Shown: positions 50,052-59,681 of the stretch, in pieces
How positions within the stretch are numbered: the first letter of the stretch is position 1
Layout of the letters: every line of letters starts with the position of its first letter
Assembly: GCF_024806495.1 (NCBI RefSeq)
Contig: NZ_JANUFF010000011.1
Location: 104,450-168,449 of the forward strand
Direction: 5' to 3'
Length of the DNA: 64,000 nt
Origin: Chryseobacterium sp. JUb7
Lineage (GTDB): Bacteria; Bacteroidota; Bacteroidia; Flavobacteriales; Weeksellaceae
Translations under genes and position numbers: made by a program
Notes under the pieces: model-generated
The model's database searches: none
What the model was told of the DNA's origin: nothing
Seen by the model: the letters and a program-made list of their open reading frames with translations, nothing else

Positions 50052-50408
50052 TCAATCCAAAATTAGTGTAATATTTTTATGGGATTCTATAATTTCAATT
50101 AAAATTTCAAATAAAGTTTGACCGGTTCCGTCAATCAGCTCATTCAGTTTTTGCTGAATCAATTGAACATTAAAAGGTTTTCCCTGCCTGATTTTATTTT
50201 CATAAAATTCTTTAGTTAAATCAAATCCTAAATCATTTTTTGATTTTTGTGAATCTTTCCAGCTGATGTCTGTATCAATTCCATATAAAATATCATCAAA
50301 ACCGTCCAGAGTTCCGACTTTCCAGTCTTCATCTTTCATAAAAAGTCGAGAAACCTCTTCGTAGAAACCCTCCAGATTTGAAAAATGACTGCCATTGATG
50401 ACAGTCAT
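50052..50408 (-). CDS. Barstar-family ribonuclease inhibitor, orphan
   Basis: 118 residues from the ATG at 50408 (MTVINGSHFSNLEGFYEEVSRLFMKDEDWKVGTLDGFDDILYGI). The fold is barstar: the first strand and helix, then the acidic helix and loop that plug the active site of barnase-like RNases. A longer in-frame ATG at 50444 overlaps purL and adds a Ser/Asn/Lys tail, so it is less likely. It follows purL after 13 nt. No barnase, polymorphic toxin or secretion gene is near, so it may be a solitary immunity gene. Confidence 0.83.
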   Translation of the reverse strand: MTVINGSHFSNLEGFYEEVSRLFMKDEDWKVGTLDGFDDILYGIDTDISWKDSQKSKNDLGFDLTKEFYENKIRQGKPFNVQLIQQKLNELIDGTGQTLFEILIEIIESHKNITLILD

Positions 50409-50421
50409 TTTCTTTTTATTG

Positions 50422-53400
50422 TTATTTGAAGTACTCGACTCCATTTTTAAATATATTGTGATAATTCGCGGTTGGAATATTTTTCATCAACCCTTCTGCA
50501 AAACGTTCCGGGTGTCCCATTCTACCGAAGATTTTCCCATCAGGACTCGTTACCCCTTCAATTCCGAACAATGAATTATTTGGATTGAACGGCATTCCGT
50601 GGGCGATGTTTCCTTCTAAATCTAAGTATTGCGTTGCAATCTGTCCGTTTTCATATAACTTCTGAATTTCTGCTTCCGAAGCCATAAAACGACCTTCACC
50701 ATGAGAAATCGGAATAGTAAACACCTGATCTTTCATACCTTTTAGCCAAGGTGATTCGTCATTTACAACTCTTACGTTCACCATCTGAGAAATATGTCTT
50801 CTGATTGCATTGTGAGCCAACGTCGGAGAATTTTCATCCAGATCTTTGATTCTTCCGTAAGGCAATAATCCAGATTTAACCAATGCCTGGAAACCGTTAC
50901 AAATACCGATAATCATTCCGTCTCTGTCTAACAATTCATGAACTGCATTTCTCATCTTTTCGTTTTTCAAAACGTTTACAATGAATTTTGCAGAACCATC
51001 CGGCTCGTCACCCGCGGAGAAACCTCCTGAGAAAGCCAAAATCTGAGAAGTTTTGATTTCTTCTACCCAAGCATCGATACTTTCATCCAATAACTGGTGA
51101 TTGATATTAATTAAAGGTAAACTGCTGATGACAGCACCTTCTTTTGCGAAAGCGTTCAACGTATCGTATTCACAGTTTGTTCCCGGGAAAACCGGTGCGA
51201 ATACTTTTGGCTGAGCGATTCCGTATTTTTTAATAATGATATTTCTTGGGTTGATTGAGTTTAGTTTTTCATCAATTTCAACCGTCAATTTTTCTTTTTC
51301 AACTGTTGGGAAAAGATTTTCAAACGTATTGGTATTTGCAGCTAATAATTTTTCAATTGCAAATTCAGCATCATTAATCTTGATAACATTTGAATTTTTA
51401 ACTTCTCCGATGAATTGAAGATTTGTAGCACTTAATTCCTCTTTAGATTCGATGATTAAGCTACCGATATTTTTAGTCAACAAACCATTTTCATCAACTG
51501 TAATTTCAGCACCTAATCTGTTTCCGAAGCTCATTTTAGCCAAAGCAACTGCAACTCCACCTTCTTTAACCGTTTTCACAGAAACGATTTTTCCTGCTTT
51601 GATATTTTCGAAAATAAATTCAAAAACAGCTTTTAAAGCATCATAATTCGGAAGCCCGTTTTCCTGAGCAATATGATTGAAAAAATACACTTTATTTCCT
51701 TCATTTTTAAATTCAGGAGAGATAATATTTTTCTTTTCTCCGTTTGCACAAGCGAAAGAAATCAACGTTGGCGGAACATTCAAATCCTGATACGTTCCAC
51801 TCATTGAATCTTTTCCTCCGATGGCAGCCAGACCGAAATTAATCTGAGCATCATAAGCTCCCAAAAGTGAAGCTAAAGGCTTACCCCATTTTTCAGGGTT
51901 CTGACCTAATTTTTCAAAATATTCCTGGAAACTGAATCTGATATTTTTATAATCACCACCCATTGCAACGATTTTTGCCACACTTTCTACAACTGCGTAA
52001 GAAGCCCCTAACAAAGAATTCTGTTTAGAAATCTCTGCATCAAACCCCCAACTTGCCAAAGAAACCGTTTCAATATTTTTTGCTCCGATGACCGGTAACG
52101 TCTGAACGCTTCCTTCCATTAAAGTCTGCTGATATTTTCCACCTAAAGGCATTGCCACCGTAGTCGCACCGATAGATGAATCGAACATCTCCAATAAACC
52201 TTTTTGAGAAGCAACATTTTTATCGCCTAAAATTTTCAAGAAATTCTCTTCATTAAATGATGGAGTTTCTTCTTTTACTTCATTAAGGTGAGTAATTTTA
52301 ACCTCCTGACTTTTAGAACAACCGTTTGTATCTAAAAACGCTCTTGAAAGATCAACAATTTTATCGCCTTTCCAGAACATCTGCATTCTTCCTGAATCTG
52401 TCACTTTTGCAACCTCAACGGCTACAATATTTTCAGCTTCACAGAATTTGATGAACTGCTCTTTATCCTTTGGTTCGACCACAACCGCCATTCTTTCCTG
52501 AGATTCAGAAATAGCAAGCTCCGTTCCGTTCAAACCTTCATATTTCAAAGGTAAAACATCCAGATTAACTTCCAAAGAGTCAGCGATTTCACCGATTGCT
52601 ACGGAAACACCTCCCGCTCCGAAGTCATTAGATTTTTTAATCAATCTCGTCACTTCAGGATTTCTGAATAATCTCTGGATTTTACGTTCTTCAACGGCAT
52701 TTCCTTTCTGAACTTCAGAACTCATCGTGTGAATAGAAGTTTCGTCCTGTTCTTTCGAACTTCCGCTTGCTCCACCAACACCATCACGACCCGTTGCACC
52801 ACCTAAAATGATGATAGAGTCACCAGCTTCAGGCTTTTCACGTCTTACCCAATCCACAGGAACCGCTCCGGCAACAAAACCAACTTCCATTCTTTTTGCT
52901 TTGTAGCCTTCATCATAGATTTCAGAAACCATTGTAGTGGCCAAACCGATTTGGTTACCGTAAGAAGAATATCCGTTTGCAGCCTGTTTTGTGATTGTTT
53001 TCTGAGGTAATTTACCCGGTAATGTTTGATCTACAGACTCCAACACATCAGCAGCGCCCGTTAATCTCATCGCCTGGAAAACGAAAGAACGTCCGGACAA
53101 AGGATCTCTGATTGCACCACCTAAACACGTTGAAGCACCTCCAAAAGGTTCAATTTCTGTTGGGTGATTGTGTGTTTCATTTTTGAATAATAAATACCAC
53201 GGTTCTTTTTTACCATCGTATTCAGCTTCGATTTTGATCGTACAGGCATTGATTTCGTCAGAAACCACCAGGTTTTCCAAATCACCTGTTTTATGGAAAT
53301 ATCTTCCGCAAACTGTCGCCAGATCCATTAAAGAAATTGGTTTCAATTCGCGTCCTAAAAATTTTCTTTTTTCGATATAATCATTGAAAATCGTTTCCAA

Positions 53401-54117
53401 TGTATGTTTAAACTGTCCTTCAAATTCAATATTTGACAATTCTGTTTCAAACGTTGTGTGACGACAGTGATCGCTCCAATACGTATCTAAAACTTTAAGT
53501 TCTGTTTCCGTAGGATTTCTCTGTTCAGTTTTAAAATATTCCTGAATGAATTTTAAATCATCCAAACCTAATGCAAAACCATGGCTGTTAAAGAACTCTT
53601 CAAGCTGAGCATCATCAAAATTGATGAAGTTTTCGTGAACAATAACTTTTGACGGTATTTCTTCAGCAGGAATATCCAAGATGCTTAAATCTTTTTCCTG
53701 AGACTCTACTTTATTGATTAAAAGGTCTTTGATTTTTGCTAAATCAGATTCGGAAACTCCTTCAAACTCGATTAATTTACCACTTCTTACTTTTGACTTC
53801 TCATTTTCAGTCAGTAAAGCAATACACTGTTGTGCAGAATCTGCACGCTGATCGTACTGTCCCGGTAAAAATTCTAATGCGAAATGAACTCCTTTTGCAG
53901 GATTTTCTTCGATTAAAATATCAGTAACCGGATCTACGAAAGTGCTGTTTACCACTTTTTCGAATTCACCGTCATTTAATCCAAAAATATCGTAAACGTT
54001 ATATACCTTTACGCTTTGGATAGACGGAGCAACCGCTTTTACTTCATCAAAAATTTTTGGACTTTCTACATCGAAAATACCTCTCTTTTCTACGAAAATT
54101 CTTTTGTTATTAGACAT
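50422..54117 (-). CDS. purL: Phosphoribosylformylglycinamidine synthase (large single-chain form)
   Basis: 1231 residues, cytosolic enzyme of purine synthesis that converts FGAR to FGAM with glutamine and ATP. It is the long PurL with all domains: N-terminal PurS-like part, two AIRS-type synthase halves (HNHPTEIEPFGGASTCLGGAIRD and GGKDSMSGTYQDLNVP), and a C-terminal class I glutaminase with CNGFQALVKSGLL (catalytic Cys) and HGEGRF / MGHPERF (His, Glu). This contrasts with bacteria that use PurS, PurQ and short PurL. purB lies two genes upstream. Confidence 0.97.
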   Translation of the reverse strand: MSNNKRIFVEKRGIFDVESPKIFDEVKAVAPSIQSVKVYNVYDIFGLNDGEFEKVVNSTFVDPVTDILIEENPAKGVHFALEFLPGQYDQRADSAQQCIALLTENEKSKVRSGKLIEFEGVSESDLAKIKDLLINKVESQEKDLSILDIPAEEIPSKVIVHENFINFDDAQLEEFFNSHGFALGLDDLKFIQEYFKTEQRNPTETELKVLDTYWSDHCRHTTFETELSNIEFEGQFKHTLETIFNDYIEKRKFLGRELKPISLMDLATVCGRYFHKTGDLENLVVSDEINACTIKIEAEYDGKKEPWYLLFKNETHNHPTEIEPFGGASTCLGGAIRDPLSGRSFVFQAMRLTGAADVLESVDQTLPGKLPQKTITKQAANGYSSYGNQIGLATTMVSEIYDEGYKAKRMEVGFVAGAVPVDWVRREKPEAGDSIIILGGATGRDGVGGASGSSKEQDETSIHTMSSEVQKGNAVEERKIQRLFRNPEVTRLIKKSNDFGAGGVSVAIGEIADSLEVNLDVLPLKYEGLNGTELAISESQERMAVVVEPKDKEQFIKFCEAENIVAVEVAKVTDSGRMQMFWKGDKIVDLSRAFLDTNGCSKSQEVKITHLNEVKEETPSFNEENFLKILGDKNVASQKGLLEMFDSSIGATTVAMPLGGKYQQTLMEGSVQTLPVIGAKNIETVSLASWGFDAEISKQNSLLGASYAVVESVAKIVAMGGDYKNIRFSFQEYFEKLGQNPEKWGKPLASLLGAYDAQINFGLAAIGGKDSMSGTYQDLNVPPTLISFACANGEKKNIISPEFKNEGNKVYFFNHIAQENGLPNYDALKAVFEFIFENIKAGKIVSVKTVKEGGVAVALAKMSFGNRLGAEITVDENGLLTKNIGSLIIESKEELSATNLQFIGEVKNSNVIKINDAEFAIEKLLAANTNTFENLFPTVEKEKLTVEIDEKLNSINPRNIIIKKYGIAQPKVFAPVFPGTNCEYDTLNAFAKEGAVISSLPLININHQLLDESIDAWVEEIKTSQILAFSGGFSAGDEPDGSAKFIVNVLKNEKMRNAVHELLDRDGMIIGICNGFQALVKSGLLPYGRIKDLDENSPTLAHNAIRRHISQMVNVRVVNDESPWLKGMKDQVFTIPISHGEGRFMASEAEIQKLYENGQIATQYLDLEGNIAHGMPFNPNNSLFGIEGVTSPDGKIFGRMGHPERFAEGLMKNIPTANYHNIFKNGVEYFK

Positions 54118-54146
54118 TAGATGCCAGATATTAAATATTATTAGAC

Positions 54147-55109
54147 TTATTTACTTAATTTATTCGGATTATCCGGATGTTCTCTCTGATAATTTTCAGC
54201 TTCAACATATTCATTTTTCAGCCACTTTTCAAAGGGTACCTTCTGATCATCATAATCCATAGCCTCAAAGGTTTTACCGTCTTCTGAAACCAGAAACTTA
54301 AACCGATGGGATAATCCTGCTTCCATCTTTCTGTAATCATATGTGTTTATCTGATAATACGGGAAATTTTCTTTTGGTCTTTCAACGATTTCAAAGAATA
54401 GTCTCTTTTGATTTTCAGATAGTTTATTATAAACATTCACATAATAAATATTGGAAAGTTTTTTATTTTGTTTTTCGAAAAACTGAAGAATATTCTTCTC
54501 TTTTTCATTGTATTTAAAAGGATTAGGAAAAGACTGCCCTTCAACCTCTATTGTATTGAAAGACTTCTCAACAGGTTCCGCGATTTCTCCTTTATGGTTC
54601 ATCACTCCCCATTTTCCGCCTACCATTGCTTTGTGCTCTGCATTTGTTTTTTCCCAGTCGCAACCGTCACAAAATGCAGCATACCCATAATTGAAGGGAG
54701 CTATAAAATCATGTACAGGTTTTATGACAACCGTTCCGTTTCTGTCAACAAACCCCATTTTCCCGTTTTTAACAAATCTTCTTACCCCTTCTGAGAAATA
54801 ATCTGCTCCATTATCATAAAAGAAAGGTCTGTACAGAAAATTCCCTTTTTTGTCATAAACGAATCCCCAAGCATTCTTTTCTCTTTTTTCGCCATTTCTG
54901 TCGCCATCAAAAAAAATTGTTTCCCCTTTCACCAACTCTCCATCCTGAAGATCTGAAAATACTTTGAACTGGGCAGGAACAATAATTTTCCCTTTTTCAT
55001 TTTTCACTCCAAACAGAGAATCCTTTGATTTAAAATAAGTCAATACTTCTTTTCCCTGGGAAAAAGAAAGTATCGGGACTAAGAGAATGGTTAAAAGCAG
55101 TTTTTTCAT
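54147..55109 (-). CDS. Exported WG-repeat protein
   Basis: 320 residues with signal peptide MKKLLLTILLVPILSFSQ. Three to four WG repeats occur between about 25 and 190: SLFGVKNEKGKIIVPAQF, AWGFVYDKKGNFLYRPFF, KMGFVDRNGTVVIKPVHDF, KWGVMNHKGEIAEPV. The C-terminal 120 residues have no recognised domain. WG-repeat proteins are common in the Bacteroidetes envelope, function unknown. It lies between purL (30 nt) and purB (46 nt) and may be co-transcribed with them. Confidence 0.85.
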   Translation of the reverse strand: MKKLLLTILLVPILSFSQGKEVLTYFKSKDSLFGVKNEKGKIIVPAQFKVFSDLQDGELVKGETIFFDGDRNGEKREKNAWGFVYDKKGNFLYRPFFYDNGADYFSEGVRRFVKNGKMGFVDRNGTVVIKPVHDFIAPFNYGYAAFCDGCDWEKTNAEHKAMVGGKWGVMNHKGEIAEPVEKSFNTIEVEGQSFPNPFKYNEKEKNILQFFEKQNKKLSNIYYVNVYNKLSENQKRLFFEIVERPKENFPYYQINTYDYRKMEAGLSHRFKFLVSEDGKTFEAMDYDDQKVPFEKWLKNEYVEAENYQREHPDNPNKLSK

Positions 55110-55154
55110 GTTGGGTTATAAATAAAAAATGCAGCCGAAAAGACTGCATATTGT

Positions 55155-56582
55155 TTATACTTTAAGATCAGCCTCCAATCCTATCAGATCTTTGTTTGCA
55201 TCAATAATAGGCTGGACTTCATTTGCGATGAATTCCTCCGTTTGAATGGGTGCAAAACCGATGAAGTTTTTAGGATCTAGAACTTCTTTTAATTTTGATT
55301 TATCTAGTTTTAATGAATCGTCGTTTAAAATTCTTTCGATAAGGTCATTTTCCTTACCTTCTTCTTTCACCTTTTTAGACGCTTCCATTGAATGAACTCT
55401 AATGACTTCGTGGATCTCCTGACGGTCTCCACCAGCTTTCACCTCTTCCATGATGATGTATTCTGTCGCCATGAAAGGAAGTTCTTCCATAATATGTTTG
55501 TTGATTCTGTTTGGATAAACCACGATTCCGTTCATGATGTTGTTCCAAATTAATAGGATTGCATCAACAGCTAAGAAAGCCTGAGGAATTGTTAATCTTT
55601 TGTTTGCAGAATCATCCAATGTTCTTTCAAACCATTGTGTTGAAGCTACCATTGCAGAACTTGTCGTTAAAGACATTACATATTTTGCTAATGCTCCGAT
55701 TCTTTCGCTTCTCATTGGATTACGCTTGTAAGCCATTGCAGATGAACCGATTTGGTTTTTTTCGAATGGTTCTTCAATTTCTTTTAAATTTTGAAGAAGA
55801 CGTAAATCGTTTGTGAATTTATGCGCAGATTGTGCGATATTTCCTAATAATGCTACTACTTTAGCATCGATTTTTCTGTCATAAGTTTGTCCGGACACTC
55901 CAAAAACTTTTTCGAATCCGAATCTTTTTGATAATTCTTTATCTAAATGCTTAACTTTAGAATAATCACCGTTGAAAAGTTCAAGGAAACTTGCTGCAGT
56001 TCCTGTTGTTCCTTTTACTCCTCTGAATCTTAATGTTTCAAGGAAGAAATCCAATTCTTCGATGTCAAGCACTAAACTTTGTAGCCAAAGTGTTGCTCTT
56101 TTTCCAACTGTTGTTAACTGAGCCGGCTGGAAATGAGTAAATCCTAAAGTCGGTAAATCTTTATACTGAATTGCAAAATCAGATAAATTTTTCATCACGT
56201 TAACCAGCTTTTTCTTTAAAATTAAAAGTCCGTCACGGATTTGAATTAAATCTGTATTATCTCCTACAAATGCCGAAGTAGCTCCCAGGTGAATAATTCC
56301 TTTTGCTGAAGGCGCCACATCACCATATGCGTGAACGTGAGCCATTACATCATGACGGAATTTTTTTTCATACTCAGCCGCTTTATCATAATCGATGTTT
56401 TCAGCATTAGCTTTCAACTCAGCGATTTGCTCGTCTGTGATGTCAAGCCCAAGATCTTTTTCGATTTCAGCAAGAGCAATCCAAAGTTTTCTCCAATTCT
56501 GGAATTTGTTATTATGTGAGAAGTTAAATAACATTTCTTCGCTTGAATAGCGTTCTTCCAAAGGATTTTTGTAGGAATTCAT
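55155..56582 (-). CDS. purB: Adenylosuccinate lyase
   Basis: 475 residues. Splits SAICAR and adenylosuccinate in purine synthesis. The lyase signature GSSAMAYKRNPMRSER (the SSxMxxKxNP loop with catalytic Ser) and the early HDVMAHVHAY and IIHLGATSAFVGDNTD blocks are plain. The sequence is of the longer, vertebrate-like PurB kind rather than the E. coli kind. First gene of the purB - WG protein - purL - barstar group on minus, with a promoter upstream. Confidence 0.96.
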   Translation of the reverse strand: MNSYKNPLEERYSSEEMLFNFSHNNKFQNWRKLWIALAEIEKDLGLDITDEQIAELKANAENIDYDKAAEYEKKFRHDVMAHVHAYGDVAPSAKGIIHLGATSAFVGDNTDLIQIRDGLLILKKKLVNVMKNLSDFAIQYKDLPTLGFTHFQPAQLTTVGKRATLWLQSLVLDIEELDFFLETLRFRGVKGTTGTAASFLELFNGDYSKVKHLDKELSKRFGFEKVFGVSGQTYDRKIDAKVVALLGNIAQSAHKFTNDLRLLQNLKEIEEPFEKNQIGSSAMAYKRNPMRSERIGALAKYVMSLTTSSAMVASTQWFERTLDDSANKRLTIPQAFLAVDAILLIWNNIMNGIVVYPNRINKHIMEELPFMATEYIIMEEVKAGGDRQEIHEVIRVHSMEASKKVKEEGKENDLIERILNDDSLKLDKSKLKEVLDPKNFIGFAPIQTEEFIANEVQPIIDANKDLIGLEADLKV

Positions 56583-56608
56583 TCTTTTCTTTTACTTTTT
56601 TAGATATG

Positions 56609-56616
56609 CAAAAATA
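56609..56616 (-). promoter_or_regulatory. -7 box of purB
   Basis: Minus-strand TATTTTTG followed by C, perfect TAnnTTTGC, 26 nt upstream of the purB ATG. No purine riboswitch fold is apparent in the short leader. Confidence 0.5.
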
Positions 56617-56790
56617 GGGTTTTTCGGTGAGAGATGAAAATTGTGATCGGGCTTTTATTGAGGGATGATATTTTTAACAAAATAAGATTTAAAAAATCAA
56701 ATTTTAAACTATAAATAACTAATTCATTAATAATCATCACATTTATAATAATTTAACGGTTAAACTCCTGCACTATTCAATATTATACAA

Positions 56791-56798
56791 TAATTTTG
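56791..56798 (+). promoter_or_regulatory. Candidate -7 box of the Skp/OmpH-like gene
   Basis: TAATTTTG, perfect TAnnTTTG, 25 nt upstream of the ATG at 56824; no TTG at normal -33 spacing. Confidence 0.45.
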
Positions 56799-56823
56799 GC
56801 TTAATATTTTAAATAAATCACAG

Positions 56824-57363
56824 ATGAAAAAATTAATTATTGCGCTTTCTGCAGGACTTTTTTTAGTTAGTAATTTTACCAATGCACAACAGAAATTGGG
56901 TCATATAAATTCTGATGCTATTTTCGCCAATTATGCCGATGTAAAAACGGCTTCTGCCACTGCCGAAAATTTTGCCAAAACAAAACAGACTGAGGTTGCA
57001 AAAATGGTCGGAGAATTTCAAACGAAACTGAAAGCCGCTCAGGACAAGGAAAAAACATTAACTGCAGCTAACAAAGATAAATTAACAAAAGAACTGGCCG
57101 GCGCAGAAACTGAGCTTAAGGCATTGGGAACGAAGATTGAAACACTGAAAACACAGTCTGCAAAAGATGTTTCTGATAAGCAAAATGAGCTATTCGCTCC
57201 TATCCAGAAGAAAGTAAGCGATGCTATCGCTGCTGTAGCCAAAGAAAAGGGTTTAACCTATGTTTTTGACAGCTCAAAATCCCAAGGCAGCAACAGTATG
57301 ATTTATTCTAATGCCGGAGACGATATTACTGCATCTGTGAAAAGCAAATTAGGCATTAAATAG
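56824..57363 (+). CDS. Skp/OmpH-family periplasmic chaperone
   Basis: 179 residues. Signal peptide MKKLIIALSAGLFLVSNFTNAQ, then the short beta strand KLGHINSDAIFANYAD that forms the trimer base and a long coiled-coil arm of about 90 residues (FAKTKQTEVAKMVGEFQTKLKAAQDKEKTL ... ETLKTQSAKDVSDKQNEL), closing with the second base strand GLTYVFDSS. Skp-like trimers carry outer-membrane proteins through the periplasm. It is not next to bamA here; single-gene unit with its own terminator. Confidence 0.9.
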   Translation: MKKLIIALSAGLFLVSNFTNAQQKLGHINSDAIFANYADVKTASATAENFAKTKQTEVAKMVGEFQTKLKAAQDKEKTLTAANKDKLTKELAGAETELKALGTKIETLKTQSAKDVSDKQNELFAPIQKKVSDAIAAVAKEKGLTYVFDSSKSQGSNSMIYSNAGDDITASVKSKLGIK

Positions 57364-57390
57364 TATTCCTGATCAACTATGTCATTATAT

Positions 57391-57435
57391 AAATGCGGTC
57401 TCAAAGCTGAAAAATAACTTTGAGACCGCATTTTT
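57391..57435 (+). terminator. Strong terminator after the Skp-like gene
   Basis: Perfect 16-bp stem AAATGCGGTCTCAAAG (57391-57406) with its complement (57418-57433), 11-nt loop, T residues. Confidence 0.9.
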
Positions 57436-57487
57436 GTTTATAGTGTAGTCTTTATGAAAGTATTAACTTTGCTTCAAATTACTATTC

Positions 57488-58372
57488 ATGGGCGGATTGA
57501 AGAAACTGGAGATCAAAAAGAACATTCAAAAAGAAGAAGATAAAAACCTTTTATTCCGTGTTTTTGACCTAACGAAGGAAAATTTAAAAGATTATTTTAA
57601 GCCTCATAAAAAAGATCATTTCTTAATTATTGTCCTGGAAAATGGCAGCCTCCAGATACATATTGAAGAAAAAACACATTCTTTGAAAGCTGGAAAAACT
57701 TCTGTGATATTTCCTGAGCAGGTTCATTTTATTTCTAATGTAAGCGAGGATCTTAAAGGAAAAATCATCCTTTTTGAGGAAATATTATTTTGTTCGGATA
57801 TTCTGAAAAACGAACTGAGTACCTATAATGTCAATCTTTCTACACAATTGAACTGTACGGTGCTTTCTTCCGAAGATTTTCAGCAAAGCCTACACACTAT
57901 AGAAGTCATAAAAAGCATTTATCAAAAACCCAGTCTTATCAAAAAAGAACAGGCGAGATTTCACATTAAAATATTTCTCCTGGGACTTATAGAATCTGTA
58001 CACGGACTTCATCCTGTTTTACATAAAGAAACTGCGGACAAACCGGTTTATGTCCGATTTAAAAAGTTACTGAATGAGCATTATAAACATCACCGAACTG
58101 TTCAGTACTATGCTGAAAAACTGGCAATCAGTCCGAAAAAACTAAATTCCATTACCAAAAAACATTGTGGAGAAACAGCCATTCAGGCCATTCACAATCG
58201 TATTTTAATAGAAATCAAACGTCAGCTCATGTTTTCTGACCTTTCTCATAAGGAAATAGCTTTTGATCTTGGTTTTAATTCTCCTTCAGCACTTAATAAA
58301 TTTGTAAAATCAAAACTGAAAGAAACTCCTACTGAACTTCAGCAGGAGCTGGCGCAAATGTATAACGCGTAG
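57488..58372 (+). CDS. AraC-family transcriptional regulator
   Basis: 294 residues. N-terminal cupin-like sensing domain (HFLIIVLENGSLQIHIEEKTHSLKAGKTSVIFPEQVHFIS) and a C-terminal double helix-turn-helix: AEKLAISPKKLNSITKKHCG is the first and SHKEIAFDLGFNSPSALNKFVKSKLKETPTEL the second. Cytosolic DNA-binding protein. The next gene on the same strand, an iron alcohol dehydrogenase 67 nt away with its own -7 box, is a likely target; this arrangement suggests induction by an alcohol or aldehyde, which is inference. Confidence 0.9.
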   Translation: MGGLKKLEIKKNIQKEEDKNLLFRVFDLTKENLKDYFKPHKKDHFLIIVLENGSLQIHIEEKTHSLKAGKTSVIFPEQVHFISNVSEDLKGKIILFEEILFCSDILKNELSTYNVNLSTQLNCTVLSSEDFQQSLHTIEVIKSIYQKPSLIKKEQARFHIKIFLLGLIESVHGLHPVLHKETADKPVYVRFKKLLNEHYKHHRTVQYYAEKLAISPKKLNSITKKHCGETAIQAIHNRILIEIKRQLMFSDLSHKEIAFDLGFNSPSALNKFVKSKLKETPTELQQELAQMYNA

Positions 58373-58407
58373 TCCTGTTTGTATAACATTACTCATTCCG
58401 GCTTGTC

Positions 58408-58415
58408 TAATTTTG
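58408..58415 (+). promoter_or_regulatory. Candidate -7 box of the alcohol dehydrogenase gene
   Basis: TAATTTTG, perfect TAnnTTTG, 24 nt upstream of the ATG at 58440. The nearest TTTG upstream is 26 nt away (58378-58381), longer than normal, as can happen at activator-dependent promoters. Confidence 0.45.
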
Positions 58416-58439
58416 TCTCATCGAAAATTAATAAGAAAA

Positions 58440-59606
58440 ATGAGTAAATTATTTATTGCAGGAGAAGTTTTCCATGGCGCGGGAAGTCTTGAAGAATTAA
58501 AAAATATTAAAGGGACAAAAGCAGTGATCGTAACAGGAGGAAGCTCAATGAGAAAGAGCGGAACACTGGATAAAGCTGTGGCTTACCTTAAAGAAGCAGG
58601 AATCGAAACGGAAATTTTCGAAGGTGTGGAGGAAGACCCTTCATCTGCGACATGTATGAAAGGTGCTGAAGTGATCAAAGCTTTTGAACCAGACTGGATT
58701 ATCGGTTTGGGCGGATGTTCTGCGATTGATGCAGCAAAAATCATGTGGGTATTTTACGAATATCCTGATGCTGATTTTGATGCGATGATTAAACCTTTTA
58801 CAGTTCCGGTTTTAAGAAATAAAGCTAAATTTATCGCTATTCCTTCTACAAGCGGAACAGGAACTGAAACAACCGGTCTTGCTGTCATCACAGACAGAGA
58901 AAAAGGAGTAAAATATCCTATTGTTTCTTACGAACTGACTCCGGATATTGCAATTGTAGATGGTGAAATCTGTGCTTCAATGCCGGCTCACGTAACATCA
59001 AATACAGGTCTTGATGCCTTAACCCATTGTGTAGAAGCGTATGTTTCAAATATCGATAACAATATAGCAGATGCGCTTTCAAAAGGAGGTTTAGAGATTG
59101 TTTTTGATAATTTGAAAGAGGCGGTAGAAAATCCGAACAATATTACAGCCCGTCAAAATATGCATGATGCTTCTTTTATGGCCGGTTTGGCGTTTAATAA
59201 CGCCTGGTTGGGGATTGTTCACTCATTATCTCACCAGGTTGGAGCTTTATACGGGATTCCTCACGGGGCTTCAAACGCTATTTTCTTACCGAATGTTATC
59301 CGTTATAACTCTTTTGCGACTGAGCGTTACCCAGACTTAGCCAAAGTAATTGGTAAAGAAACGACTGAAGAATTGGCTCAGGCTATTGAAACGTTACGTT
59401 CTGAGGTTAATAATCAATCTGCCATCAAAGAATTTGGAATTTCAAGAGAAGACTGGGACAAAAATCTTGATTATATCGCTAACAATGCCTTAATTGATCC
59501 ATGTACCGGATTCAACCCGAGAGTTCCTACATTAGAAGAGCTAAAAGCAATTTACAATGCTTGTTATGAAGGTGCTGTATATGCTGAGGAAGTGGTTGCC
59601 GGATAA
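58440..59606 (+). CDS. Iron-containing alcohol dehydrogenase
   Basis: 388 residues from the ATG at 58440; an in-frame TTG at 58413 would lie in the -7 box. Group III alcohol dehydrogenase. The NAD(P)-binding region has GGCSAIDAAKIMWVFYEYP in place of the usual GGGSxxDxAK. Metal ligands fit Asp and His residues in TGLDALTHCVEAYVS and HSLSHQVGALYGIPHGASNA. Ending TLEELKAIYNACYEGA is typical of the family. Oxidises or forms short alcohols in the cytosol; probably a 1,3-propanediol or butanol type enzyme, not resolvable by reading. Confidence 0.94.
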   Translation: MSKLFIAGEVFHGAGSLEELKNIKGTKAVIVTGGSSMRKSGTLDKAVAYLKEAGIETEIFEGVEEDPSSATCMKGAEVIKAFEPDWIIGLGGCSAIDAAKIMWVFYEYPDADFDAMIKPFTVPVLRNKAKFIAIPSTSGTGTETTGLAVITDREKGVKYPIVSYELTPDIAIVDGEICASMPAHVTSNTGLDALTHCVEAYVSNIDNNIADALSKGGLEIVFDNLKEAVENPNNITARQNMHDASFMAGLAFNNAWLGIVHSLSHQVGALYGIPHGASNAIFLPNVIRYNSFATERYPDLAKVIGKETTEELAQAIETLRSEVNNQSAIKEFGISREDWDKNLDYIANNALIDPCTGFNPRVPTLEELKAIYNACYEGAVYAEEVVAG

Positions 59607-59628
59607 TATTAATGATTTTTTAATAATC

Positions 59629-59668
59629 AAACCTAGCAGATTTTTAAAACCTGTTAGGTTTTTTTTGC
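59629..59668 (+). terminator. Terminator after the alcohol dehydrogenase gene
   Basis: Stem AAACCTAGCAG (59629-59639) with CTGTTAGGTTT (59651-59661), 11 pairs with one G-U, followed by T residues. Confidence 0.85.
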
Positions 59669-59681
59669 AGTATATTATCAC

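Noticed and set aside
50052..50444. Toxin-antitoxin pair with barstar
   Set aside because: The neighbours are purL and a MITE; no barnase-like or other toxin frame is present.
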